Assembly (NCBI RefSeq): GCF_030817195.1
Contig: NZ_JAUSYZ010000001.1
Location: 4,712,001 to 4,776,000 of the forward strand
From: Arthrobacter globiformis
GTDB taxonomy: Bacteria; Actinomycetota; Actinomycetes; Actinomycetales; Micrococcaceae
DNA length: 64,000 nucleotides
Direction: 5' to 3'
In this document: in pieces, positions 8,035 to 17,468 of the stretch
How the letters are laid out: each line of letters opens with the position of its first letter
Position numbering within the stretch: the stretch's first letter is position 1
Position numbers and translations under genes: made by a program
Notes under the pieces: generated by a model
What the model was told of the DNA's origin: nothing
Seen by the model: only the letters and a program-made list of their open reading frames with translations
Databases searched by the model: none

Positions 8035-9510
8035 ATGGCGAACCCGAGCCCCGGAAACTCAATCACCCTGCGCGTGGAGGCCCCCTCGAGCTTCACGGCC
8101 ACCAGCGAGCTCGCAGCCGCCGTCGGTGCGGCCGGAGCAGCGATCACCGCGCTCGACGTCACCGAGTCCCACCACGAGACCCTGGTTGTCGACGTCACCT
8201 GCAACACCACCGACCAGGACCACGCGGACCGGGTCAAGGATGCGCTCAACGCGCTCGACGGCGTCACCGTCCGCAACGTCTCGGACCGCACCTTCCTGAT
8301 GCACCTCGGCGGCAAGCTGGAAGTCGTCCCGAAGGTGGCGCTCCGCAACCGGGACGACCTCTCCCGCGCCTACACCCCCGGCGTCGCCCGCGTCTGCCTT
8401 GCCATCGCCGAAAACCCCGACGCCGCCCGGAACCTGACGGTCAAGCGGAACACGATCGCCGTGGTCACCGACGGTTCTGCCGTCCTGGGGCTCGGCAACA
8501 TCGGCCCCGCAGCCGCGCTTCCGGTCATGGAGGGCAAGGCTGCGCTGTTCAAGCAGTTCGCCAACGTTGATGCGTGGCCGGTCTGCCTGGACACCCAGGA
8601 CACCCAGGAAATCATCAAAATCGTCAAGGCCCTCGCCCCGGTCTACGGCGGCGTCAATCTCGAGGACATCGCCGCACCGCGCTGCTTCGAGATCGAGAAC
8701 CGGCTCCGCGAGGAACTGGACATCCCGGTCTTCCACGATGACCAGCATGGCACCGCAATCGTCACGCTGGCCGCCCTGGTCAACGCCCTCCGCGTCGTGG
8801 GCAAGAAGCTCGCGGACGTCCGCATCGTGGTCTCCGGCGTCGGCGCCGCAGGCTCCGCGATCATCCAGCTCCTCAAGGCCCAGGGCGCGCAGCACATCAT
8901 CGCCGCCGGCCGCTCCGGCGCCATCCACTCGGGTGAGAATTACGACGACGAACACCGCACGTGGATTGCCGCCAACACCAACGAAGAGGGCTTCTCCGGC
9001 ACGCTGCACGAGGCCCTCAAGGGTGCCGACGTCTTCATCGGCGTCAGCGCGCCCCACGTCATCGGCGAGGAACAGGTCGCCTCGATGGCCAAGGACGCCA
9101 TCGTCTTCGCCATGGCCAACCCGACGCCGGAAATCGACCCGACAGTGGCGTCGAAGCACGCGGCTGTCGTCGCCACCGGCCGCAGCGACTTCCCGAACCA
9201 AATCAACAACGTCCTGGCCTTCCCGGGCTTCTTCCGCGGGCTGCTGGACGCCGGGGCATCGGACATCACGCCGGAAATGCTGGTGGCCGCCGCCGAGGCG
9301 ATCGCCAACCGGGTTGCTGACGATGAACTGAATGCGAGCTACATTATCCCCAGCGTGTTCGATCCCCACGTGGCCGCCGACGTTGCCACTGCGGTAGCGA
9401 ACGCAGCACATGCGGCCGCCGGTGTTCGGACCGCACCGGCAGCGACCGGAAATGAAGCAGCACCCGCAACTGAGGCTGCGCCTGCGGACGCAGCCCTCGC
9501 CAACGCCTGA
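8035..9510 (+). CDS. Malic enzyme with N-terminal ACT domain
   Basis: NAD(P)-dependent malic enzyme converting malate to pyruvate and CO2, 491 residues. Residues 1-80 form an ACT-like regulatory domain (ITLRVEAPS, then [19 protein letters not shown]). The catalytic part shows [11 protein letters not shown] (catalytic Tyr), [30 protein letters not shown] (metal Asp pair) and the Rossmann motif [11 protein letters not shown]. The C-terminal 40 residues are Ala/Pro-rich and probably disordered. AGGAGG lies before ATG 8035. It heads an operon with malate synthase, DUF6986 and ureidoglycine aminohydrolase, which suggests that malate made from glyoxylate is turned into pyruvate. Confidence 0.92.
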   Translation: MANPSPGNSITLRVEAPSSFTATSELAAAVGAAGAAITALDVTESHHETLVVDVTCNTTDQDHADRVKDALNALDGVTVRNVSDRTFLMHLGGKLEVVPKVALRNRDDLSRAYTPGVARVCLAIAENPDAARNLTVKRNTIAVVTDGSAVLGLGNIGPAAALPVMEGKAALFKQFANVDAWPVCLDTQDTQEIIKIVKALAPVYGGVNLEDIAAPRCFEIENRLREELDIPVFHDDQHGTAIVTLAALVNALRVVGKKLADVRIVVSGVGAAGSAIIQLLKAQGAQHIIAAGRSGAIHSGENYDDEHRTWIAANTNEEGFSGTLHEALKGADVFIGVSAPHVIGEEQVASMAKDAIVFAMANPTPEIDPTVASKHAAVVATGRSDFPNQINNVLAFPGFFRGLLDAGASDITPEMLVAAAEAIANRVADDELNASYIIPSVFDPHVAADVATAVANAAHAAAGVRTAPAATGNEAAPATEAAPADAALANA

Positions 9511-9533
9511 ATCAGCCCTGGAAAGGACCCACA

Positions 9534-11132
<1,599 letters not shown>

Positions 11133-11135
11133 GGC

Positions 11136-12410
11136 ATGGCGGTACCCGAAACATCGCTGACCGCGGCGGACCTGGCCCGGATCGACGGGCAGCTGGCCGA
11201 CACCGACCGGTTGCTTGAGCGAAACTACCCGGGCGACGACGGCTCCCGCCAGCCCGTCCACACCGTCTACGTCCCCGCTGACCGGTTCACGCCATCGCTC
11301 GTGGCCGACTGGGGAAACCAGGCGCTGGCGACGGCGGCCGCCCACGGCGGGCTGGCCCGGCTCGGCTCGCTGCTGGGCCAGGACGCCGACCTCGCCGAGG
11401 CAGTAGCTTCCCGCGTGGAGGCGAAACTGGGCAGCGAGCCGATCGAGGACCTCCGGCTCGACTTCGAGGACGGGTTCGGGGACCGGGGCGACGACGCCGA
11501 GGACGCGGCCGCGGTTGCTGCGGCGTCCGCCGTGGCCGCCGCAGTTTCGGCCGGCTCCGCACCGCCGTTCATCGGCATCCGGTTCAAGTGCTTCGAGGCC
11601 GCCACCCGGGCCCGCGGGCTGCGGACCCTGGACCTGTTCGTCTCCGGCCTCGCCGCGGCCGGTGAACTCCCCGAGGGCCTGGTTCTGACCCTGCCCAAGG
11701 TCACCACCGTGGCGCAGGTGCAGGCGATGGACTACGCGGTCTCCCGCCTTGAGGAGATCCACGCGCTCCCCGCCGGCCGGCTCCGGTTCGAGGTGCAGGT
11801 GGAGACGCCGCAGCTCATTCTCGGCCCGGAGGGGACGTCCCCGGTGGCACAGCTGCCGCACGCCGTCCCGGGCCGGATCAGCGGCCTGCACTACGGCACG
11901 TACGATTACTCGGCCTCCCTGCAGATCTCCGCGGAGTACCAGTCGATGGAGCACCCGGTGGCCGACTTCGCCAAGGAGGTCATGCAGCTGGCGGTGGCAG
12001 GTACCGGCATCCGGCTGTCCGACGGATCGACCAACATCATCCCGGTGGGCGACAACGTGGAAAACGCCTGGCAGCTGCACGGCCGCCTGGTGCGGCGTTC
12101 CCTGGAGCGCGGCTACTACCAGGGCTGGGACCTGCACCCGGCCCAGCTGCCCAGCCGTTTCGCGGCGACGTACGCGTTCTACCGCCAGGGCCTGCCGGCC
12201 GCCGCGGCCCGGCTCCGCAACTATGTGGAACGCACCGAAGGCGGGGTCATGGATGAGCCCGCCACCGCCCGCGCCCTCGCGGCATTTGTACTGCGCGGCG
12301 TCCAGTGCGGCGCCGTGGGCGCCGACGACGTCCAGGCGCTTGCCGGCGTCGGACTCCCCCAGCTCACCGGCCTGGCCCACCCAAGGCTGGCCCACACCAC
12401 TTCAAAGTAA
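11136..12410 (+). CDS. DUF6986 / HpcH-HpaI-like aldolase family protein
   Basis: A 424-residue protein resembling the citrate-lyase/HpcH-HpaI aldolase TIM-barrel group, now filed as DUF6986. Acidic metal-loop features (DLRLDFEDGFGDRGDD), FEVQVETPQLI, GLHYGTYDYSASL and IIPVGDNVENAW fit a Mg-dependent carbon-carbon lyase. It starts 3 nt after the malate synthase stop, so the two are translationally close and probably act in the same pathway. The reaction is not established; lysis or formation of a glyoxylate-derived C4 acid is an inference from context. It could be a catalytic relative of malate synthase or a salvage aldolase. Confidence 0.78.
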   Translation: MAVPETSLTAADLARIDGQLADTDRLLERNYPGDDGSRQPVHTVYVPADRFTPSLVADWGNQALATAAAHGGLARLGSLLGQDADLAEAVASRVEAKLGSEPIEDLRLDFEDGFGDRGDDAEDAAAVAAASAVAAAVSAGSAPPFIGIRFKCFEAATRARGLRTLDLFVSGLAAAGELPEGLVLTLPKVTTVAQVQAMDYAVSRLEEIHALPAGRLRFEVQVETPQLILGPEGTSPVAQLPHAVPGRISGLHYGTYDYSASLQISAEYQSMEHPVADFAKEVMQLAVAGTGIRLSDGSTNIIPVGDNVENAWQLHGRLVRRSLERGYYQGWDLHPAQLPSRFAATYAFYRQGLPAAAARLRNYVERTEGGVMDEPATARALAAFVLRGVQCGAVGADDVQALAGVGLPQLTGLAHPRLAHTTSK

Positions 12411-12420
12411 GGATCCACAG

Positions 12421-13233
12421 ATGGGCAAGTACTACTACCCCCAGGGCGGCCTGCCGCCGCAGACCCACCTCACCACGGAGCGGGCCATCGTCACGGAGGC
12501 CTACACGGTCATCCCCAAGGGCGTCATGACCGACATCGTGACCAGCACCCTGCCGGGTTTCTCCAACACCCGCTCCTGGATCCTGGCCCGCCCGATCGCC
12601 GGGTTTGCCACCACGTTTTCGCAGCTGATCGTGGAGATCGGCCCGGGCGGCGGCGCTCCCAAGGCCGAGTTTGAGCCCGGCGTCGAAGGCGTCGTCTTCG
12701 TCACCAAGGGCAGGGTCAACCTGACCCTCGACGGCGAACTTCACCAGCTGGAGGAAGGCGGCTACGCATACCTGGCCGCCGGTGCCACCTGGGGTCTGGA
12801 GAACGTGTCCGATGACATCGTCTCCTTCCAGTGGATCCGCAAGGCCTACGAGCGGCTCGAGGGTTACGAGGCGAAGTCCTTCGTCACCAGTGATGCCGAG
12901 GTGGAACCCACCGCGATGCCGGATACCAACGGCGCCTGGAAGACCACCCGCTTCACGGATTCCAACGACCTGGCCCACGACATGCAGGTGAACATTGTGA
13001 CGTTCCAGCCGGGCGGGGTCATCCCGTTCCCGGAGACCCACGTCATGGAGCACGGCCTGTACGTCCTGGAGGGCAAGGCCATGTACCTGCTCAACAACGA
13101 CTGGGTTGAGGTGGAGGCCGGCGACTTCATGTGGCTGCGCGCCTTCTGCCCGCAGGCCTGCTACGCCGGCGGCCCGGGCCAGTTCCGTTACTTGCTGTAC
13201 AAGGACATGAACCGCCAGATCCGCCTGACGTAG
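12421..13233 (+). CDS. allE: (S)-ureidoglycine aminohydrolase, bicupin
   Basis: Two-cupin protein of 270 residues matching ureidoglycine aminohydrolase, which releases ammonia from ureidoglycine to give ureidoglycolate. The first cupin covers about residues 60-125 (KAEFEPGVEGVVFVTKGRV); the second, about 170-260, carries the metal-binding segment FPETHVMEHGLYVLEGKA and the catalytic-site region CPQACYAGGPG. The true start is ATG 12421, preceded by AAGGAT, 10 nt after the previous stop; the open frame runs much further upstream only by chance. It links this operon firmly to allantoin/allantoate degradation upstream of glyoxylate. Confidence 0.92.
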   Translation: MGKYYYPQGGLPPQTHLTTERAIVTEAYTVIPKGVMTDIVTSTLPGFSNTRSWILARPIAGFATTFSQLIVEIGPGGGAPKAEFEPGVEGVVFVTKGRVNLTLDGELHQLEEGGYAYLAAGATWGLENVSDDIVSFQWIRKAYERLEGYEAKSFVTSDAEVEPTAMPDTNGAWKTTRFTDSNDLAHDMQVNIVTFQPGGVIPFPETHVMEHGLYVLEGKAMYLLNNDWVEVEAGDFMWLRAFCPQACYAGGPGQFRYLLYKDMNRQIRLT

Positions 13234-13257
13234 AGCCCTCCTCCCCGAATCGCCGAG

Positions 13258-13295
13258 ATCGCCGGAAGCCTGACACACAGGGCGCTTCCGGCGAT
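13258..13295 (+). terminator. Hairpin terminator of the ureide operon
   Basis: ATCGCCGGAAGC (13258-13269) and its inverse (13284-13295) form a 12-bp stem with a 14-nt loop, 25 nt after the aminohydrolase stop. TTTCGCGCG follows rather than a clean U-run. Confidence 0.55.
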
Positions 13296-13367
13296 TTCGC
13301 GCGTTTCCGGCGTCTCCGGCTTCCCCAGCCCCTTGCATCGCAACTGGCCGCACGGAAGCATGGGGGC

Positions 13368-13724
13368 ATGCTGACGATCGGAACGACTGTCCTCGGCGTC
13401 AACGACGTCGCCCGCGCCACCGCTTTCTGGTGCGACGCCCTCGGCTACGTTCCGCGGGAAGACGGCGACCAAACGTGGGTGGTGCTCATCCCGCAAAAAG
13501 GCGACGGCGCCCGCCTCGCCCTCATGCTCAGCGAGACCCCGGTGCAGCCCCATCCGCGCCTCCACCTTGATCTCTACGCCGATGACCAGGCCGCCGAGGT
13601 GGAACGCCTCGTCGAGCTCGGCGCAGCCAGGGTGGACTGGGACTCGTATCCGGATGACCCGGACTTCATCGTGCTCGAAGACCCGGACGGAAACCGCTTC
13701 TGCGTTGTGGATGCGGCGGCCTGA
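13368..13724 (+). CDS. VOC-family (glyoxalase/bleomycin-resistance-like) protein
   Basis: A 118-residue single VOC module: TTVLGVNDVARATAFWCDAL at the N terminus, HPRLHLDLYADD in the middle, and VLEDPDGNRFCVVDA at the C terminus with the usual metal Glu region. Such proteins bind or isomerise small hydrophobic compounds or act as dioxygenases; no specific substrate can be read. ATG 13368 is chosen as the only start near the first beta strand, although its ribosome-binding site (GGAAGCATGGGGGC) is poor. It is followed after 17 nt by an SDR gene, probably one transcript. Confidence 0.75.
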   Translation: MLTIGTTVLGVNDVARATAFWCDALGYVPREDGDQTWVVLIPQKGDGARLALMLSETPVQPHPRLHLDLYADDQAAEVERLVELGAARVDWDSYPDDPDFIVLEDPDGNRFCVVDAAA

Positions 13725-13741
13725 CACTGAAAGGACGCACC

Positions 13742-14551
13742 ATGGAACTATCGCCCGATTTCTCGCCGCGCACCGCTATTGTCACCGGCAGCGATTCCGG
13801 CATCGGCCGCGCCACTGCGGTGGCCCTGGCCCAGGCCGGGCTGGACGTCGGCGTCACCTGGCATTCGGACAGGGAAGGTGCCGAGCGGACGGCGGAGGAG
13901 GTCCGCTCAGCGGGCCGGAACGCGGTGGTCCGGCAGCTCGACACCACCGACCTCCTGACCTGCGCCGGTGTCATCGACGGCCTCGCCGAGGACCTGGGCG
14001 GGGTGGACGTGTTCGTCAACAACTCCGGCATGGGCGACGGCACCAAGTTCCTCGAACTGAACTACGAGACCTGGGCGAAAACACTGGACACCAACCTCAA
14101 CGGTGCCTTCCTCTGCATCCAGGCGGCAGCCCGGCGGATGGTCGGTGCCGGGCGAGGCGGCCGGATCATCGCCGTCACCAGCGTCCACGAGACGCAGCCG
14201 CGTGTGGGCTCCTCTGCCTACGATGCCTCGAAGCACGGGCTGGGCGGGCTCATCAAGACCATCGCGCTGGAGCTGGCCACCCACGGCATCACGGCCAACT
14301 CCGTGGCGCCCGGCGAGATCGCGACGCCGATGACCGGCCAAACCGACGAGGACCCCCGCACCAAGGACCGGCCCGGAGTTCCCCTCGGCAGGCCCGGCGA
14401 TGCCCGGGAAGTGGCAGCCGTCATCGCGTTCCTCGCCTCTCCGGCGTCGAGCTATGTCACCGGGGCGTCGTGGGCGGTCGACGGCGGCATGCTCCAGATG
14501 GGGCCGCAGGCCGGCTCCCACATCACCGGCCACGAGTGGCGCGAGGGCTGA
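13742..14551 (+). CDS. SDR-family oxidoreductase
   Basis: Classical short-chain dehydrogenase/reductase, 269 residues. It has the cofactor-binding TGSDSGIG, the NNSG structural motif, the catalytic Ser in VTSVHE, YDASK (Tyr and Lys) and the C-terminal SYVTGASWAVDGGM. The residue after strand beta-2 (TWHSD) suggests NADP rather than NAD preference, as in YgfF/glucose-dehydrogenase-like members. AAAGGA precedes ATG 13742. Substrate is unknown. Confidence 0.85.
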   Translation: MELSPDFSPRTAIVTGSDSGIGRATAVALAQAGLDVGVTWHSDREGAERTAEEVRSAGRNAVVRQLDTTDLLTCAGVIDGLAEDLGGVDVFVNNSGMGDGTKFLELNYETWAKTLDTNLNGAFLCIQAAARRMVGAGRGGRIIAVTSVHETQPRVGSSAYDASKHGLGGLIKTIALELATHGITANSVAPGEIATPMTGQTDEDPRTKDRPGVPLGRPGDAREVAAVIAFLASPASSYVTGASWAVDGGMLQMGPQAGSHITGHEWREG

Positions 14552-14563
14552 GCCACGGAAAGC

Positions 14564-14591
14564 GGCCGGCGGGGTAAGTCCCCCGCCGGCC
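14564..14591. terminator. Bidirectional hairpin terminator
   Basis: GGCCGGCGGGG (14564-14574) and its inverse (14581-14591) with a 6-nt loop lie between the convergent SDR and alcohol dehydrogenase genes. Confidence 0.6.
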
Positions 14592-14637
14592 TCCCCCCCC
14601 GGGCCTCGCTGCAAAAGCCCGGGTATCCAGTGGCCCG

Positions 14638-15837
14638 TCAGGGCTTGAGGACCACCTTGATGCAGCCGTCCTCTTTCTTCTGGAACTTTTCATAGAGCTC
14701 CGGCGCCTCGGCCAGCCCGGCAGTATGGGTGACCAGATCCATCACACCCAGCGGATCGGCGTCGTCCTCCACCAGCGGAAGCAGCTCATCCGTCCACCGG
14801 CGGACGTTGCACTGGCCCATGCGCAGCTGGATCTGCTTGTCGAACATGGTGAGCAGGGGCATGGGGCTGGCCGTGCCGCCGTAGACACCGCTCAGGGAAA
14901 CCGTGCCCCCGCGCCGGACCGAGTCGATGGCCGTGTGGAGCACGGCGAGCCTGTCCACGCCGGCGGTCTCCATGGCCTTCTGTGCCACCTTGTCCGGAAG
15001 GAGGCCGAGTGCCTGGTGGGCGAATCCCGCCACCGGTGATCCGTGCGCTTCCATCCCCACGGCGTCAACCACGGCGTCCGGGCCGCGGCCGCCGGTCACC
15101 TCGCGCAGTTCGTCGGCGATGCCCTTGGCATAGTCCAGGACCTCGACGCCATGGCGCGCCGCCATCTCGCGGCGCTCCGGGACCGGATCAACACCGATGA
15201 CCCGCTGGCCGAAGTACGCGCCCACCCGGGAGGCGAACTGCCCCACCGGCCCCAGCCCGAAGACTGCCAGCGTTCCGCCGGCCGGAGCATCGGCGTATTT
15301 CACTGCCTGCCAGGCAGTGGGAAGAATGTCCGAAAGGAACAGATACCGCTCGTCCGGCAGTTCCTGCCCGACCTTCACCGGGCCGTAGTCCGCGAACGGC
15401 ACCCGCAGGTACTCCGCCTGCGCGCCGGGAATGGAGCCGTAGAGCTCCGAATAGCCGTAGAGCGCGGCCCCGGAGTTTTTGGCCCGGACCTGGCTGGTTT
15501 CGCACTGCGACTGGAGGCCCTGTGAGCACATGTAACAGTGGCCGCAGGAAATGTTGAAGGGAATGACCACGCGGTCACCCTTGGCCAGGTTGGTGACGGC
15601 GCTCCCCACCTCTTCCACGATGCCCATGGGTTCGTGGCCCAGCACGTCGTTCTTGTGCATGTAGGGGCCAAGCACCTCGTACAGGTGGAGGTCCGAACCG
15701 CAGATCGCGGAGGACGTAATCCTGACGATCGCATCCGTAGGCTCCTGGATGACGGGATCCGGCACCTCCTTCACGCTCACCGAGCGCTTGCCTTGCCAAG
15801 TCAGTGCCTTCAATGGAGTGCCTTCCTGTAGCTGCAC
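14638..15837 (-). CDS. Zinc-dependent alcohol/formaldehyde dehydrogenase
   Basis: Medium-chain dehydrogenase, 399 residues. Catalytic zinc ligands are in SAICGSDLHLY and LGHEPMG; the structural zinc site is the four-Cys block CGHCYMCSQGLQSQC. The Rossmann motif is FGLGPVGQFASR, with VIGVDPVPER carrying the NAD-selective Asp. The long insert and the C-terminal SLSGVYGGTASPMPLLTMFD place it with glutathione-independent formaldehyde-dehydrogenase-like enzymes. The start is GTG 15837, preceded by AAAGGA. It stands alone between a convergent SDR gene and a divergent small gene; the AT-rich 15838-16009 gap holds the promoters. Substrate unknown. Confidence 0.88.
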   Translation of the reverse strand: MQLQEGTPLKALTWQGKRSVSVKEVPDPVIQEPTDAIVRITSSAICGSDLHLYEVLGPYMHKNDVLGHEPMGIVEEVGSAVTNLAKGDRVVIPFNISCGHCYMCSQGLQSQCETSQVRAKNSGAALYGYSELYGSIPGAQAEYLRVPFADYGPVKVGQELPDERYLFLSDILPTAWQAVKYADAPAGGTLAVFGLGPVGQFASRVGAYFGQRVIGVDPVPERREMAARHGVEVLDYAKGIADELREVTGGRGPDAVVDAVGMEAHGSPVAGFAHQALGLLPDKVAQKAMETAGVDRLAVLHTAIDSVRRGGTVSLSGVYGGTASPMPLLTMFDKQIQLRMGQCNVRRWTDELLPLVEDDADPLGVMDLVTHTAGLAEAPELYEKFQKKEDGCIKVVLKP

Positions 15838-16009
15838 GTCGCGTCCTTTCGACCGTAACGTGCCCGGGTCCGGATGTGAAGGTCAGTATGCTTATCAATT
15901 TTTTTGGGATTCAGGATTGGAAAGTAAGCATCCTTGCTTTTCTCTTGTTTCGGCCGGAGAACGCTCTTAGCGTAGGAACTGTTCTCGCCCCCTAGGAAAG
16001 GCGCCCATT

Positions 16010-16282
16010 ATGTCGCTGTACCAGCCCGAACCAGTGGAAATCTCCACGCGCATGCGTCCAGGCGAATGGACGGAAGCCAGCCTCGAGGAACTGGTGACCA
16101 CCTACCGCGCAAAGATCCTCGCCATGGGGGCGGCGGTTTCGGAGGTGATCACCGAGGTGGTCAGGAACGACGACGGCTCCGTGGCGGTTGCAGTGTCGTG
16201 GAACAAGGGGTCCTACGCTGACGAACCCGAGGGCGGCGGGTTCACGAACAGCGAATCCAGGGCGGACACGGCCGGGGCGTGA
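16010..16282 (+). CDS. Hypothetical protein, 90 aa
   Basis: A 90-residue soluble protein with an acidic, Gly-rich C terminus. It has no Cys pair, no membrane segment and no family I recognise. Start ATG is preceded by AGGAAAGG. It is divergent from the alcohol dehydrogenase gene and ends 17 nt before the convergent HAD gene. Confidence 0.65.
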   Translation: MSLYQPEPVEISTRMRPGEWTEASLEELVTTYRAKILAMGAAVSEVITEVVRNDDGSVAVAVSWNKGSYADEPEGGGFTNSESRADTAGA

Positions 16283-16298
16283 CCCCTCGGCCGGAACC

Positions 16299-17027
16299 CT
16301 AGCTGACCAGAAGTTTTCCGATCGCGCTGCGGTCCAGGTTGTCCAGCAGCTCCCGCGGACCCTCGTAGACCTCGACGGCCCCTACGTCGCGCAATTCGGC
16401 CTCACTGGTGCCGCCGCAGGTCAGTGCGATGGTGGGGATGCCGAGCTTGCTGGCCGCCATGACATCCCACACCGCATCCCCTACATACACAGCCCCCGAA
16501 GCCTCGAGCCCGACAGCCTCGAGCGCTGCCACCAGGATGTCCGGCTCGGGCTTGCTGTTTTCCGCATCATTGGCGCTCGTGGCGGCATCAATGAAGTCAT
16601 CCGCCGACAGTGCCGACCGCAACGCGTTGAGATCCTGTTCCCTCGCGGACGAGGCCAGAGCCACCGCCAGGCCGCCCTGGCTGCACTTGGCCAGCAGGTC
16701 CCGGGCCCCGTCGAAGGCGCGGAGCGACGGCCAGTACGTGCCGAAAACCCCGGAATGGGCAGACAGGATCGCCTCGTCCACTTCCCTGTCGCGGGAGTCC
16801 GGCAGCAGACTGTCCACCAGACGCGCCCCGCCCATCCCAACGCAGCGGTGGATCCGGGCCATGGGCACATCGAATCCGGACTGGCGGAACGCGTGCCACC
16901 AGGCGAGGGTATGGATGTAGGCGGAGTCGATCAGGGTCCCGTCAACATCGAACAGGACACCCTTCTCGCTGCGACGCCCTTCTGACGATTGGCCCTTCGA
17001 CTCCCTGTCCACCAACTTATCCGACAC
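16299..17027 (-). CDS. HAD-superfamily phosphatase
   Basis: Phosphoglycolate-phosphatase/beta-PGM-like HAD hydrolase, about 242 residues. Motif I is LFDVDGTLIDS, motif II ALASSA, motif III Lys in NSKPEPDI and motif IV YVGDAVWDV; an alpha-helical cap lies between motifs I and II. I prefer GTG 17027, which overlaps the end of the DUF1508 gene by 11 nt and has GAGG upstream, over the longer frame start at 17102, which would add a basic, shadow-like N terminus. Substrate is unknown. Confidence 0.8.
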   Translation of the reverse strand: MSDKLVDRESKGQSSEGRRSEKGVLFDVDGTLIDSAYIHTLAWWHAFRQSGFDVPMARIHRCVGMGGARLVDSLLPDSRDREVDEAILSAHSGVFGTYWPSLRAFDGARDLLAKCSQGGLAVALASSAREQDLNALRSALSADDFIDAATSANDAENSKPEPDILVAALEAVGLEASGAVYVGDAVWDVMAASKLGIPTIALTCGGTSEAELRDVGAVEVYEGPRELLDNLDRSAIGKLLVS

Positions 17028-17349
17028 CCGCGCCAACCTCGGCCAGCTGCGGCGCAGGCACCCGCTGCCGGGCGCTCTTCGGCGAGCCATAGCCGGCGCC
17101 AACAGTCGACGTCACCGCTTTGCGGGCGGGCCTGGCATGGCGCTTTTGCGCGGGCCGCTTTACTGCATCCTTGCAGCAGTCACGGATCAGGCCGGTACCG
17201 GCAATCTCCCGGGCCTGGGCGACTCCGGCAACGGCTGCGCGCTTCGTAGGGAAGGTGACGGACACGGCCATCAGCGCCCCCGTCCCGTCCAGCAGCCGGA
17301 TCCTGTAACCGCCGTCAGGAGCGTCCACCAACTCGAAATATCCAGCCAT
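17017..17349 (-). CDS. DUF1508 (YegP-like) protein with basic tail
   Basis: A 110-residue protein with one YegP/DUF1508 module (MAGYFELVDAPDGGYRIRLL, then TKRAAVAGVAQAREIA) and a roughly 50-residue Lys/Arg/Ala-rich tail (KRPAQKRHARPARK) that may bind nucleic acid. YegP modules usually come as tandem pairs; only one is present, and the tail replaces the second. ATG 17349 follows a strong GAAGGAGG. The next gene (HAD) overlaps its end. A 16-bp perfect palindrome lies 38 nt upstream and may control it. Confidence 0.75.
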   Translation of the reverse strand: MAGYFELVDAPDGGYRIRLLDGTGALMAVSVTFPTKRAAVAGVAQAREIAGTGLIRDCCKDAVKRPAQKRHARPARKAVTSTVGAGYGSPKSARQRVPAPQLAEVGAGVG

Positions 17350-17387
17350 TTTGCCTTCCTCCTTCTTCACCCTTCGGTGAGGTGTTT

Positions 17388-17403
17388 AGTAAGTATACTT
17401 ACT
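17388..17403. promoter_or_regulatory. Perfect 16-bp palindrome upstream of DUF1508 gene
   Basis: AGTAAGTATACTTACT is a perfect palindrome, flanked by an outer imperfect inverted repeat (CACCCTTCGGTG near 17370 and CACCGAAGGTG near 17409). It is in the 17350-17468 gap between two minus-strand genes, so it probably is an operator or promoter element for the DUF1508-HAD pair. The outer arms could form a terminator for the GH15-opposite side, but no U-run is present. Confidence 0.55.
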
Positions 17404-17468
17404 TACGCACCGAAGGTGAGAGGTGTCACCCAAATTCCGCTTCGAACAAGGCCGGCGACGCCAAGCCC

